DNA of 64,000 bases. It comes from Acidobacteriales bacterium 59-55. GTDB taxonomy: Bacteria > Acidobacteriota > Terriglobia > Terriglobales > Acidobacteriaceae. The notes beneath the pieces were generated by a model. It was not told where the DNA came from and ran no database searches. It saw only the letters and a program-made list of their open reading frames with translations. The stretch lies in NCBI GenBank assembly GCA_001897435.1, contig MKSV01000002.1, positions 226,428 to 290,427 of the forward strand, read 5' to 3'. This document shows, in pieces, positions 53,093 through 61,454 of this stretch. Position 1 is the stretch's first letter, and each line of letters opens with the position of its first letter. Both the position numbers and the translations under genes were made by a program.

Positions 53093-53174
53093 AAAAAAAC
53101 CGCCCCTGAGCGGAGCTCCTTCGGGATGGAGCGGGGTCATTCCGATTCAGCTGTTTCTCAGGGCCGGTTTTTTG
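53093..53174. terminator. Large inverted repeat overlapping the tetR stop
   Basis: AAAAAAACCGCCCCTGAG at 53093-53110 pairs with CTCAGGGCCGGTTTTTT at 53158-53174, with a 47-base spacer that itself contains GAGCTCC/GGATGGAGC. On the minus strand it ends in a T-run, fitting a terminator for the tetR transcript; its distal arm is the last six codons of tetR. Confidence 0.6.
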
Positions 53175-53757
53175 GAGCTTTGGCGAAGGCGGCGAGGAAG
53201 GCGTCGACGACGTGGACTTCGAGATCTTTGGGGACGCGCCGGCCGAGGCGCTGCGCGAAGATGTGACGGTACATCATGGGGCCAAGCAGAAGGGCGATGC
53301 CGATCTCGGGATCGATGCCGGACCTCAGCACGCCGAGCTTTTCGCCGCGCTTGATCGAAGCGGTAAGACCGGTGCGCGCGGGTTCTAGTACCTTCGCCCG
53401 CCAGGCGTCGCCAAAGGCGCGGTTGCGGGCGCTGTAGGCCATCAGGTGGGGCCAGATCTTTTCCTTCATTGCCTGACGGTCGGCGGCGGGCTGGTGGCGC
53501 AAGGCCGCGATGAGGTCGGCGCGGAAGTCGCCGGAGTCGAAGACGGGAGGCTCTTCGTCGAGGCCGTGGACGTAGCCGAGGACTTCGAGGCAGAGGGCGT
53601 CCTTGTCGGGCCAGTGCTTATATATAGTTGCCTTGCTGACACCGGAGGACTCGGCGATGGCGTCCATGCTGGTGGCGTCGATGCCTTGCTGAGCGAACAA
53701 CTCTGCTGCTGCTTCGAGAACCTTGCGGTGCGCCTGTATGCTTCGCGGTCTTGCCAT
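53158..53757 (-). CDS. TetR/AcrR family transcriptional regulator
   Basis: A 199-residue repressor-type regulator. The N-terminal helix-turn-helix domain is clear: VLEAAAELFAQQGIDATSMDAIAESSGVSKATIYKHWPDKDALCLEVL (about 14-60). The C-terminal ligand/dimer domain is TetR_C-like, with LLLGPMMYRHIFAQR. It lies downstream of an ABC exporter on the same strand, 135 bases after the permease, with a module E between; it probably responds to a transported compound and represses the operon. A candidate dyad operator lies before the ATPase gene at 55518-55532. Confidence 0.92.
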   Translation of the reverse strand: MARPRSIQAHRKVLEAAAELFAQQGIDATSMDAIAESSGVSKATIYKHWPDKDALCLEVLGYVHGLDEEPPVFDSGDFRADLIAALRHQPAADRQAMKEKIWPHLMAYSARNRAFGDAWRAKVLEPARTGLTASIKRGEKLGVLRSGIDPEIGIALLLGPMMYRHIFAQRLGRRVPKDLEVHVVDAFLAAFAKAPKNRP

Positions 53758-53801
53758 GGGTACGTGTCCTGAGCCTAACGTTCGGTGGAGTCTGCGAAGA
53801 T

Positions 53802-53868
53802 TCCCTCAGCGGCTAAAGCCGCGTTGCATAGGTTCTGCTTGCGGCACGGCTGAAGCCATGCCCTTAAC
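53802..53868 (+). repeat. Module E repeat between permease and tetR
   Basis: GCGGCTAAAGCCGC hairpin and GGCACGGCTGAAGCCATGCC, ending CTTAAC. It is inserted inside the ABC-tetR gene cluster. Confidence 0.85.
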
Positions 53869-53891
53869 GGAACGGACTGGATTCTTCATTC

Positions 53892-54638
53892 TTAAGCTTC
53901 AATCTTCGAGAACAGGTAGGCTCCGCTGCCGAGGAAGACGCAGGCGAGCGCTACGAGGACAGCCAGGTCGAGGGCCGGGCTGAACTGCCAAGTGTTGACG
54001 AGCGCGCCGCGCAGACCGTCGACGCCGTAGGTGAGCGGGTCGAGGCGGACGATGACAGCCATCGCCGTGGGCAGGTTGGTGAGCGGATAGAGCGCGCCCG
54101 AGAGGAAAAAGATGGGCAGCACGAGAAAGTTCATCACCAGTTGGAAGCCCTGCATGTCTTCGAGCACGGAGCCGATGCCGGTGCCGAGCGCGGCGAAGAC
54201 GACCGCGATGAGCACGACGAAGAGGAAGGCAAAGGGAAGCGCCGTCCACGACTGCGGGCGAAAGCCGGCGACGAGGCAGATGACCAGGATCAGGACTCCC
54301 TGAATGATGGCGACGGTGGCGCCGCCGAGGGTGCGGCCCGCCATGATCTGAAGGCGCGAGACCGGGGCCACCAGCGTCTCCTTGAGGAAGCCGAACTGGC
54401 GGTCCCACAGCATGGCGATGCCGGAGAAGACGGAGCTGAACAGCACCGTCATGCCGATGACTCCCGGCGCCATGAATTGCAGATAGCTGCCTTGTCCCGC
54501 CTGTTTGAAGACCGGGCCGAAGCCGAAGCCGAGCGCCACCAGGTACAGGCAGGGCTGGCCCAGCGACACCACGATCTGCACGCGCGAGCGCACGTAACGC
54601 TTCAGTTCACGCAGCCAGAGAATGTAAATTGCGCCCAT
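53892..54638 (-). CDS. ABC-2 type transporter permease
   Basis: A 248-residue inner-membrane permease with six predicted helices, of the ABC-2 export class (DrrB/NodJ-like). Typical elements: a charged first helix (YILWLRELKRYVRSRVQIVVSLGQPCLYLVALGFGFG), PGVIGMTVLFSSVFSGIAMLWDRQFGFLKETLVAPVSR, and NFLVLPIFFLSGALYPLTNLP near the C-terminus. It pairs with the ATPase encoded 63 bases upstream to form a drug or polysaccharide exporter; the linked TetR gene favours a drug-type substrate. Confidence 0.92.
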   Translation of the reverse strand: MGAIYILWLRELKRYVRSRVQIVVSLGQPCLYLVALGFGFGPVFKQAGQGSYLQFMAPGVIGMTVLFSSVFSGIAMLWDRQFGFLKETLVAPVSRLQIMAGRTLGGATVAIIQGVLILVICLVAGFRPQSWTALPFAFLFVVLIAVVFAALGTGIGSVLEDMQGFQLVMNFLVLPIFFLSGALYPLTNLPTAMAVIVRLDPLTYGVDGLRGALVNTWQFSPALDLAVLVALACVFLGSGAYLFSKIEA

Positions 54639-54701
54639 CGGGGTCTTGACCTCTCGATAAAAATTTTGCCGGTTTTAATTAAAGCTTTTGTTTATTTTTC
54701 T

Positions 54702-55487
54702 TTACCTCTTCCACATCTTCGTGATCTGCCGCAGGCGGTCGTTGGAGTCGGCGCTCTCGTCGCGCAGGGACGAGCCGGTGAGCGCAAGGAAGGCCTCTTC
54801 GAGCGACTCGGCGCCGGTCTGCTGTTTGAGCTCCGCCGAGGTGCCGACGGCGATGATGCTGCCGTGGTCCATGATGGCGATGCGGTGGGCGACGCGGTCG
54901 GCCTCGTCCATGTAATGCGTGGTGAGAAAGACGGTGGTCTTCTCGGTCTCGTTGAGGCGCTTGACGTGCGTCCAGAGCTGGTTGCGGCTCTGCGGGTCGA
55001 GGCCGAGGGTGGGCTCGTCGAGGAAGAGGATGGCGGGCGTGTGCAGGAAGCCGCGGGCGATCTCGAGCCGCCGCTTCATGCCGCCGGAGAAGGTCTTGAC
55101 GTAGCTGTCCCTGCGTTCCCACAGCTCGAAGGTCCTCAGCAGAAGCTCGATGCGCTCGGCGCGGAGCTTGCGCGGGACGTGGTAGAGGACGCCGTGCAGG
55201 TCCATGTTCTCGTAGGCGGTCTGCTCGGCGTCGAGGCTGGGGTCCTGAAAGACGATGCCGAAGCGCTGCCGCGCCTCTTTGGTCTTGACGGTGGGGTCGA
55301 GGCCGTCGAGGCGGATGCTGCCGCTGGTGGGATGGAGGAGCGTGGTCAGCATCTTGATGGTGGTGGTCTTGCCCGCGCCGTTGGGGCCGAGGAAGGCGAA
55401 GATCTCGCCCTGGCCTACGTCGAAGGAGATGTCCTTGACGGCGGTGAAGTCGCCAAAGGTCTTTACCAGGTTCTGAACGCGGATCAT
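54702..55487 (-). CDS. ABC transporter ATP-binding protein (DrrA-like)
   Basis: A 261-residue ATPase energising the permease. All motifs are present: Walker A GPNGAGKTTT (about 34-43), Q-loop FQDPSLD, signature SGGMKRRLEIARG, Walker B AILFLDEPTLGLDPQSR and the H-loop TTHYMDEAD. This is the DrrA/NatA-type arrangement for export. The ATG at 55487 is the first gene of the cluster; the 70-base leader holds a candidate TetR operator. Confidence 0.95.
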   Translation of the reverse strand: MIRVQNLVKTFGDFTAVKDISFDVGQGEIFAFLGPNGAGKTTTIKMLTTLLHPTSGSIRLDGLDPTVKTKEARQRFGIVFQDPSLDAEQTAYENMDLHGVLYHVPRKLRAERIELLLRTFELWERRDSYVKTFSGGMKRRLEIARGFLHTPAILFLDEPTLGLDPQSRNQLWTHVKRLNETEKTTVFLTTHYMDEADRVAHRIAIMDHGSIIAVGTSAELKQQTGAESLEEAFLALTGSSLRDESADSNDRLRQITKMWKR

Positions 55488-55517
55488 GGAGGGAGCCTCG
55501 GTTGATGCAGGTTAGAT

Positions 55518-55532
55518 ACTGAACGGTTTAGT
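55518..55532. promoter_or_regulatory. Candidate TetR operator upstream of the ABC exporter
   Basis: Imperfect 15-bp dyad ACTGAACGGTTTAGT: most positions outside the centre match its reverse complement. It is 31 bases before the ATPase start, followed by direct repeats TTTAGTTTAGTTTG. Placement and symmetry suit a repressor site; binding is inferred. Confidence 0.4.
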
Positions 55533-55573
55533 TTAGTTTGTCAAGCGGAGATTGGCACAGCAGTTTGGGCGGA

Positions 55574-55792
55574 GGCATACCCCAGGGACTGAAGCCCCGC
55601 TTTATTGGTCGCGTTGCGAGGGCCAACGCTGAAGCCTTGGCGTACCCAGAAGCAACAGCAACTGCAACTGCAACTGCAACAGCAACTGCAACAGCAACAG
55701 CAACAGCAACTGCAACTGCAACTGCAACTGCAACTGCAAAGGCGAAATACAGGGGTCTCTCCACTGCGCTTCGCTCCGGTCGAGATGACGTG
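55574..55792 (+). repeat. Composite repeat B-H-A
   Basis: Module B 55574-55653 with a mutated second stem (CCAACGCTGAAGCCTTGG), module H 55654-55744 (GCAACT/GCAACA), module A 55745-55792. Two partial module A ends follow at about 55807 and 55838, each preceded by GGTGTTACGTG. Confidence 0.92.
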
Positions 55793-55910
55793 CGGTGTTA
55801 CGTGCTCCGGTCGAGATGACGTGCGGTGTTACGTGCCCCGGTCGTGATGACGCACTTTTGGTGGGTGGAGAGGCTTCAGCGGTGGAGTCGCATCCTGAGA
55901 GCGGTTCTCC

Positions 55911-55970
55911 TCCGGATGCAGTCTTGCCGATTCGGGCGAAACGCGGATTCCCTTCGGGAATGACAAGCAG
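55911..55970 (+). repeat. Module C, extended form
   Basis: TCCGGATGCAGTCTTGCCGA, then TTCGGGCGAAACGCGG and ATTCCCTTCGGGAATGAC. The same 60-base extended form occurs in the inverted arms around rsmG. Confidence 0.8.
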
Positions 55971-56066
55971 AGAAAGATGGAATGACAAACAAAGGAAGCT
56001 ACGCCTGAGGGAATGGCTCTGATAGAAGCTACGTCTGAGAGGGATTGGCTCTGATACAGGAGCTGA

Positions 56067-57452
56067 CTAATCGGCGGCGAGGAGGATGCGCAGGTCGCGG
56101 AGGTTGTGGCCGGTGGGGCCGGTGACGAGGGTGGATGCCAGGCGCGCGAGCAGGGGCGAGGTGTCGAAGTGTTCGAGGGCCTGCGCGGCCTCGGCGCGGA
56201 GAGCGGGCGTTGCGAGGGTTTGGTCGTCGATGATGGCTCCGGCGGCAGCGCTGTTGCCGTCGATACCGTCCGAGCCGGCGGAGAGGACGACGGTGGCGGC
56301 GTCGGGCGGGCCGAGCAGGCCGGCGGCATAGAGGGCGAACTGCTGGTTGCGTCCACCGAGGCCGATGGGCTTCTTCTGCTGCTGATTGTCTGTGCTCGCG
56401 ACGGCGTCGCTGCCGGGCTGCGAGGCCGGCGATGAGGCTGGGAGCGAGACGGCAATCTCGCCGGCTGAGACGAGGCAGACGCGGGGATGGGCGCGGCGGA
56501 GTTCGCGGAGGCGGTCGAGGAGATAGCGGGCCGCGGTGCGGTACTCCCAGTCGTCGCAGGTATTGTCGATGACGGCATGGTAGCCGAGGGCTTCGGCGTG
56601 GCGGCAGGCGGCGGCGGCGAGATCGTCGGAGGTGAGCAGGGTGATGGCGCGGGCGGAAAAGCTGCCGGGCCGGGGCGTCTCGGGAAGGGGGTCGCGCTCG
56701 AAGAAGCGGCGGACGGAGAGTGGGAAACGCGGGAGCAGATGGTAGCGGGCGAGGATCTCGCGGCACTCGGCGACGGTGGAGGTGTCGGGCAGGGTGGGGC
56801 CGGAGCCGAGGGCGTCGAGGTGGCCGGGGGGGACGTCGGAGACGAGCACGGAGACGGCGGAGACTCCGCGGGCGGCGAGGGCGAGGCGGCCTCCCTTGAC
56901 GGCCGAGAAGTGCTTACGGACGCAGTTGATCTCGGTGATGGAGGCTCCGCTGTGCACAAGCTCGCGGTAGAGGCCGATGGTGTCGGCGAGAGAGATGGCT
57001 GGATCGAGGGGAAGCTCCATCATGGCGGAGGCTCCGCCGCTGATGAGGAAGAGGCAGAGACTGCGGGGAGCTTTAACGTCGCTCAACAGGTCGAGGGCGG
57101 CGCGGGCTCCGGCGAAGGAGGCTTCGTTCGGCAGCGGGTGGCCGCCGGCGAAGAACCGAAAGGTGGGGGGGAGCACGGCGGGGCACTGAGGGGCGATGAG
57201 GACGCCTGCGATTTTGCCGGGCGGTACAGCGGCGCGGCGTTCGAGCTGTGCCAGCGTGGCAGCGAGCATGGGCGCGGCGGCTTTGCCGGCGGCGACGATG
57301 CGAATCTGCCGGACGCGATCAAGGTCTGCGTCGCTGACGATCTCTTCGAAGCGGCGCTCGAGCGCCTGCTCGATGCTGCAATCGGCTAATGCCCGCTGAA
57401 AGATGGCCTCGGCCGCGTCCCGGTTCTCAACTGCCGATCTTTGCACTGACAT
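56067..57452 (-). CDS. Glycerate 2-kinase (MOFRL/DUF4147 family)
   Basis: A 461-residue kinase that phosphorylates D-glycerate at the 2-position with ATP, feeding glyoxylate, tartrate or hydroxypyruvate breakdown into glycolysis. Family segments: VAAGKAAAPM (about 53-62), GGHPLPNEASFAGARAAL, LFLISGGASAMMELP, LVHSGASITEINCVRKHFSAVKGGRLA, SDVPPGHLDALGSGPTLPD, and in the C-terminal MOFRL domain GLGGRNQQFALYAAG and SAGSDGIDGNSAAAGAII. A Ser/Gln-rich loop interrupts the MOFRL domain. The frame opens far upstream through repeat DNA, but ATG 57452 is the first start that avoids it. It lies near a FadR-type regulator and a LarA-type racemase, suggesting a hydroxyacid pathway. Confidence 0.9.
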   Translation of the reverse strand: MSVQRSAVENRDAAEAIFQRALADCSIEQALERRFEEIVSDADLDRVRQIRIVAAGKAAAPMLAATLAQLERRAAVPPGKIAGVLIAPQCPAVLPPTFRFFAGGHPLPNEASFAGARAALDLLSDVKAPRSLCLFLISGGASAMMELPLDPAISLADTIGLYRELVHSGASITEINCVRKHFSAVKGGRLALAARGVSAVSVLVSDVPPGHLDALGSGPTLPDTSTVAECREILARYHLLPRFPLSVRRFFERDPLPETPRPGSFSARAITLLTSDDLAAAACRHAEALGYHAVIDNTCDDWEYRTAARYLLDRLRELRRAHPRVCLVSAGEIAVSLPASSPASQPGSDAVASTDNQQQKKPIGLGGRNQQFALYAAGLLGPPDAATVVLSAGSDGIDGNSAAAGAIIDDQTLATPALRAEAAQALEHFDTSPLLARLASTLVTGPTGHNLRDLRILLAAD

Positions 57453-57500
57453 TCCGAAGATTCCCTCCTGAATCAGAGGCTCCCTAAGAATACAAAAACG

Positions 57501-57547
57501 AAATACAGGGGTCTCTCCACTGCGCTTCGCTCCGGTCGAGATGACGT
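57501..57547 (+). repeat. Solo module A
   Basis: Standard inner hairpin, immediately followed by the GAAAGATGATCGGAGAG flank that introduces several composites in this part of the window. Confidence 0.88.
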
Positions 57548-57570
57548 ACGTTTGAAAGATGATCGGAGAG

Positions 57571-57861
57571 CATACCCCAGGGGCTGAAGCCCCTTTTTTG
57601 GGCTGGCCATCGAGGGCCAAGGCTGAAGCCTTGGCGTACCCAGAAGCAAGAGCAACGACAACGGCCACAACAGCAAGAGCAACAGCAACGGCAACAGCAA
57701 CGACAACGGCCACAACAACAGCAACAGCAAGAGCAACGGCAACAGCAACGACAACGGCCACAACAACAGCAACAGCAACAGCAAGAGCAACAGCAACGGC
57801 AACGGCAACGGCGAAATACAGGGGTTTCTCCGCTGCGCTTCGCTCCGGTCGAGATGACGTG
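57571..57861 (+). repeat. Composite repeat B-H-A
   Basis: Module B 57571-57647 with CCCCTTTTTTG, module H 57648-57813 (three near-identical blocks of about 50 bases of GCAACG/GACAAC/GGCCAC hexamers), module A 57814-57861. Confidence 0.93.
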
Positions 57862-58150
57862 CGTTTGGCGCAGGGCGGGGATATTGGAGGCTTTGTGGAA
57901 GTCCGCGCAGCAGATGTCATCTTAGGCATATGGTCACACCAATGTCAAAGCGGCGGCTGCGGCAGCCGCGCCGAGGGGCGATTGCTATTTGAACCCTGCT
58001 GCTGTAGCGTTTGATGTGGTTGCCGGTCATTGATTGCGACCGGCGGCGTGGTCTACCGATGGTCTTACCTTGAAACAAGTGGGCTTGAGGCAGACGGGAC
58101 TTAAGACCGGCGGGACGTAGAGATTTGCTGTTGATGTGGAGGAAGGCAAC
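57862..58150. other. Intergenic region with one hairpin
   Basis: No gene recognised. A 7-bp hairpin GCCGGTC / GACCGGC with a 9-base loop lies at 58022-58044. Confidence 0.4.
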
Positions 58151-58245
58151 CGCAGATTCCCTTCGGGAATGACAAACAATGGGCTCGGCAGACTCTACAC
58201 CGACTAATACTTTGCTCTAAAACCGGCGGGACTTAAGTCCGGCGG
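58151..58245 (+). repeat. Module C and a GGACTTAAGTCC palindrome
   Basis: Module C at 58151-58180. At 58229-58240 the 12-bp palindrome GGACTTAAGTCC is flanked by CCGGCG and GGCGG; related GGACTTAAGACC and GGGACGTAG pieces lie at about 58095-58125. This is the leader of the GntR-type gene, so the palindrome could also be an operator. Confidence 0.55.
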
Positions 58246-58274
58246 CTTATCGGATCGCTGAAGTTCGGAGAAAT

Positions 58275-59057
58275 ATGAAGACTCGCGCTGTCTCCCCTGC
58301 GTTAAAAGTTCAGGCCAGGATTCGTCCTGTAACCAAGATCTCGATCAGCGAGGCGATCGCGCAGCAGATCATGGACCTGATCGCGAACGGCGACCTGAAG
58401 CCGGGGCAGCGGCTGCCTTCGGAACGCGAGCTGTGCAAGGACTTCGGCGCGGGACGCTCGTCGCTGCGCGAGGCGCTGCGCTGCCTGTCGATCATGGGCG
58501 TGCTGAACGCGCGGGTGGGCGAGGGAACATCGGTGGCGCTCGACGGCGAAAAATTTCTGGGCAAGATCGTCGAGTGGCGGCTGATTACGGAGAAGCACGA
58601 CATCGAGAACCTGCTCGAAGTGCGCATCGCGATCGAAGGCATCGCGGCGGCGAAGGCGGCGAGCTTTGCCGGCGAGCAGGAGATGGCGCGCATCGACGCG
58701 CTGATCGGCAGAATGAAAGAGGCGGTCGACGACGCCAAACGGTTTGCCGCGCTCGACCTGGAGTTTCATGTGACGCTGGCCAAGGCGTCGGGGAACGCGC
58801 TGCTGTTCGACCTGGTATCGATGATTCGCGGGCAACTGGCGCGGGGGTTGTCGAAGGTACTGCATGTGCCGGATGCGCTGCCGCTGTCGCTGAAGGAGCA
58901 TATTGCGATTGTCGAGGCGATTCGACGCGGCAACCCCAAGGCCGCGGAGAAGGCGATGCAGGCGCATCTGAGTGACGCGCTGCGGCGGTACGAAGACGCG
59001 ATGGAGAAGCAGTTGCCGGCGCGGCGGAGCGCTCCGCGTGGCGGGAAGAGTCGCTGA
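58275..59057 (+). CDS. FadR/GntR family transcriptional regulator
   Basis: A 260-residue regulator. The winged helix-turn-helix (about 24-90) reads EAIAQQIMDLIANGDLKPGQRLPSERELCKDFGAGRSSLREALRCL, the GntR signature. The C-terminal all-helical FCD effector domain (about 110-235) includes EVRIAIEGIAAAKAA, DLEFHVTLAKASGNALL and EHIAIVEAIRRGNPKAAEKAMQAHL with the Asp/His metal-type residues. FCD regulators usually sense organic acids or sugar acids, which fits the neighbouring glycerate kinase and LarA-type genes. Its leader contains a palindrome (58229-58240) suited to autoregulation. Confidence 0.93.
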   Translation: MKTRAVSPALKVQARIRPVTKISISEAIAQQIMDLIANGDLKPGQRLPSERELCKDFGAGRSSLREALRCLSIMGVLNARVGEGTSVALDGEKFLGKIVEWRLITEKHDIENLLEVRIAIEGIAAAKAASFAGEQEMARIDALIGRMKEAVDDAKRFAALDLEFHVTLAKASGNALLFDLVSMIRGQLARGLSKVLHVPDALPLSLKEHIAIVEAIRRGNPKAAEKAMQAHLSDALRRYEDAMEKQLPARRSAPRGGKSR

Positions 59058-59146
59058 GGCGGCTTTGCCGTTTGCTATGGGCGGCGAAATGCAGGGGGCT
59101 CTTAGCTTTGGTCAAGATGACGTGCTTTTGAAAGATGATCGGAGAG

Positions 59147-59333
59147 CATACCCCAGGGGCTGAAGCCCCTTTTTGCTGGCTGGCTATAGAGGGCCAAGGC
59201 TGAAGCCTTGGCGTACCTAGAAGCAAGAACAACGGCAAGGGCAACGGCAACGGCAAGGGCAACGGCGACGGCGACGGCGACGGCAAAATACAGAGGGCTC
59301 TCCACTGCGCTTCGCTTCGGTCGAGATGACGTG
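59147..59333 (+). repeat. Composite repeat B-H-A
   Basis: A degenerate module A (59086-59124, inner hairpin deleted) precedes it. Module B 59147-59224, module H 59225-59284 (ending in GGCGAC units), module A 59285-59333. Confidence 0.92.
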
Positions 59334-59354
59334 TTTTTGAAAGATGATCGGAGA

Positions 59355-59612
59355 GCATACCCCAGGGGCTGAAGCCCCTTTTGCTGGCTGGCTATAGAGG
59401 GTCAAGGCTGAAGCCTTGGCGTACCTAGAAGCAAGAGCAACGGCAACGACAAGAGCAACGGCAACGACAAGAGCAACGGCAACGACAAGAGCAACGGCAA
59501 CGACAAGAGCAACGGCAACGACAAGAGCAACGGCAACGACAACGGCGACGGCGACGGCGGCGGCGAAATACAGGGGTCTCTCCACTGCGCTTCGCTTCGG
59601 TCGAGATGACTT
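59355..59612 (+). repeat. Composite repeat B-H-A
   Basis: Module B 59355-59432, module H 59433-59565 made of six nearly perfect 18-base units (AACGGCAACGACAAGAGC), module A 59566-59612. The left flank TTTTTGAAAGATGATCGGAG is shared with the previous composite. Confidence 0.93.
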
Positions 59613-59635
59613 GGTTTTGGGGTGGGTGAGGGTGG

Positions 59636-60913
59636 TTAGGCGGTTCCGTCGACTCGGGCGTAGGCGTAGGGGCCTTCGGGGATGACGGCGATGCGGGCGG
59701 TGGCGGGGAGGTCCTTGACCAGAGCGCGGAGGGCCGCGTCCACCGTGGGGAAGAGCTGCGGGGCCATCGCGCCGAGGTCGGCGGCGGTGACTCCGGGGGC
59801 GTAGAAGAGGACCCGGTTCTTGAGGCTGACCAGCGCCAGCTTCTCCAGTTGCCACTGGTCGACGACGACCGGGGTGTCGCGAATCTCGTCGAGGTAGGCC
59901 TGGTCGCCGCGAAAGCCGCGCACCTTGGCGGCGAATTCGGGAGAGCCGACGCCTTCCGCGCACTCGCTCATGACGAGGATTCTGCCGCCGGGTTTGACGA
60001 TGTGCTGGACGGCTGTCACGCCTTTGATGGTCTGGTAGAAGGTGAGGTCGAGGGGATAGCCGGCGGCGCTGGTGATGACGGCGTCGACGTACTCAGGCAG
60101 TACTTCCAAGGACGACGAACGCAGGAAGGCAACGCCCGCGGCGTGAGCCTGGACGGGCTCGCCGGCGAAGATGCCGGAGATGGCGCGGGTTCTGGTTAAG
60201 GTTACGTCCAGCATGAAGTCGTGACGGGCGAGGCGGGCCATCTCCAATAGCTCGGCGTGCAGGGGGTTGTGGTCGATGGAGCCTTCGGTGGCGAGGCTCT
60301 CGCGCATGAAGCGCGGCGAGTGGATGACCTTGATGGTCTCCTGCGCGGCGAGGCCGGGGGCGATGAGCTTGCGGCCGCCGGAGAAGCCGAGCATAAGGTG
60401 CTGCTCGATGAAGCCGAGGGTGAGGTGCAGATCGGCGGCGATGAAGCGCTTGTCGACGTAGACGGGGATGCCGCCGGTGGTGGTGCCTACGAGCTGGTGG
60501 TCGGCGAAGGTTTTGGCGTCGTGGTTGACGACCTTATATTTCGCCGCGATCTCGGGGCCGAGGATGATGCGGATCTCGTCGCCGGTGGCGGGGCGATGCA
60601 GGCCTGTGGCGATGAAGATCGTTACGTCTTCTGCCTTGATGCCGCCGCGATGGAGGCGTTCGAGCAGCGGCGGCAGCGTGGTGGAATTGGGGACGGGGCG
60701 GGTGATATCGCAGACGGAGATCGCTGCTGTTTTTTTGCCTCGCGCCAGCTCGGCGAGGGGAGCGCAGCCGAGGGGAGCGTCGAGCGCGGCGGCGAGAGCG
60801 TGGTCGACATCCGCGATAGGGGGCGCGTCGTGGGCCTTGAGGATCTCGTAGCGCGGTCCCGAGGGGAGGTGGAGGGTCAGGCCGTGCTTGCCGAATGCGA
60901 TCGTCGTTTCCAT
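59636..60913 (-). CDS. LarA-type nickel-pincer racemase/epimerase
   Basis: A 425-residue member of the lactate racemase (LarA) superfamily, which inverts alpha-hydroxyacids with a nickel-pincer nucleotide cofactor. The residues known from Lactobacillus plantarum LarA (His108, His174, Lys184, His200) align with a constant two-residue offset: His106 in ATGLHRP, His172 in EQHLMLGF, Lys182 in SGGRKLIAPG and His198 in IKVIHSPRF. CDITRPVPN near residue 68 is also typical. Paralogues act on malate, other short hydroxyacids or sugar acids, so lactate is not certain. The cofactor genes larB, larC and larE are not in the window. With the glycerate kinase and FCD regulator it may serve sugar-acid breakdown. 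Confidence 0.9.
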   Translation of the reverse strand: METTIAFGKHGLTLHLPSGPRYEILKAHDAPPIADVDHALAAALDAPLGCAPLAELARGKKTAAISVCDITRPVPNSTTLPPLLERLHRGGIKAEDVTIFIATGLHRPATGDEIRIILGPEIAAKYKVVNHDAKTFADHQLVGTTTGGIPVYVDKRFIAADLHLTLGFIEQHLMLGFSGGRKLIAPGLAAQETIKVIHSPRFMRESLATEGSIDHNPLHAELLEMARLARHDFMLDVTLTRTRAISGIFAGEPVQAHAAGVAFLRSSSLEVLPEYVDAVITSAAGYPLDLTFYQTIKGVTAVQHIVKPGGRILVMSECAEGVGSPEFAAKVRGFRGDQAYLDEIRDTPVVVDQWQLEKLALVSLKNRVLFYAPGVTAADLGAMAPQLFPTVDAALRALVKDLPATARIAVIPEGPYAYARVDGTA

Positions 60914-60982
60914 GTGTCTATTCTCCTCCAGAGTGCGGTGCGCTGTTCAAGATCGGAACGATGCACAGAAAACTGAAAAGGC

Positions 60983-61030
60983 AAATACAGGGGTCTCTCC
61001 ACTGCGCTTCGCTCCGGTCGAGATGACGTG
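60983..61030 (+). repeat. Solo module A
   Basis: Standard inner hairpin, upstream of the LarA-type gene. Confidence 0.88.
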
Positions 61031-61055
61031 CGTTTTTTTGATAGATGATCGGAGA

Positions 61056-61344
61056 GCATACCCCAGGGGCTAAAGCCCCTGTTTTTGGCCGGCCATAGAG
61101 GGCCAAGGCTGAAGCCTTGGCGTACCCAGAGGCAACCGCAACGACAACCGCAACGACAACCGCAACGACAACCGCAACGACAACCGCAACGACAACCGCA
61201 ACGACAACCGCAACGACAACCGCAACGACAACCGCAACGACAACCGCAACGACAACCGCAACGACCACAACAACAGCAACGGCAACGGCGAAATACAGGG
61301 GTCTCTCCACTGCGGCCTTGCGGGCCTTCGGTCGAGATGACGTG
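61056..61344 (+). repeat. Composite repeat B-H-A with perfect 12-bp array
   Basis: Module B 61056-61133, module H 61134-61290 whose first 130 bases are about eleven perfect copies of AACCGCAACGAC, module A 61291-61344 with inner arms GGCC/GGCC. A partial module A end follows at 61360-61383. Confidence 0.93.
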
Positions 61345-61454
61345 CTTTTGTGGGAGTGAGCTTCGCTCCGGTCGAGATGACGTAGTTTTGTGGACAAACA
61401 AAGAATCACTTTGAAATGACAAGCAAATTTCCAACAGACAAATTTCCTTGTGCA

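Noticed and set aside
56067..57929. Glycerate kinase starting at 57929
   Set aside because: The extra 159 codons are translated module A, H and B repeat DNA; ATG 57452 begins the normal N-terminus.
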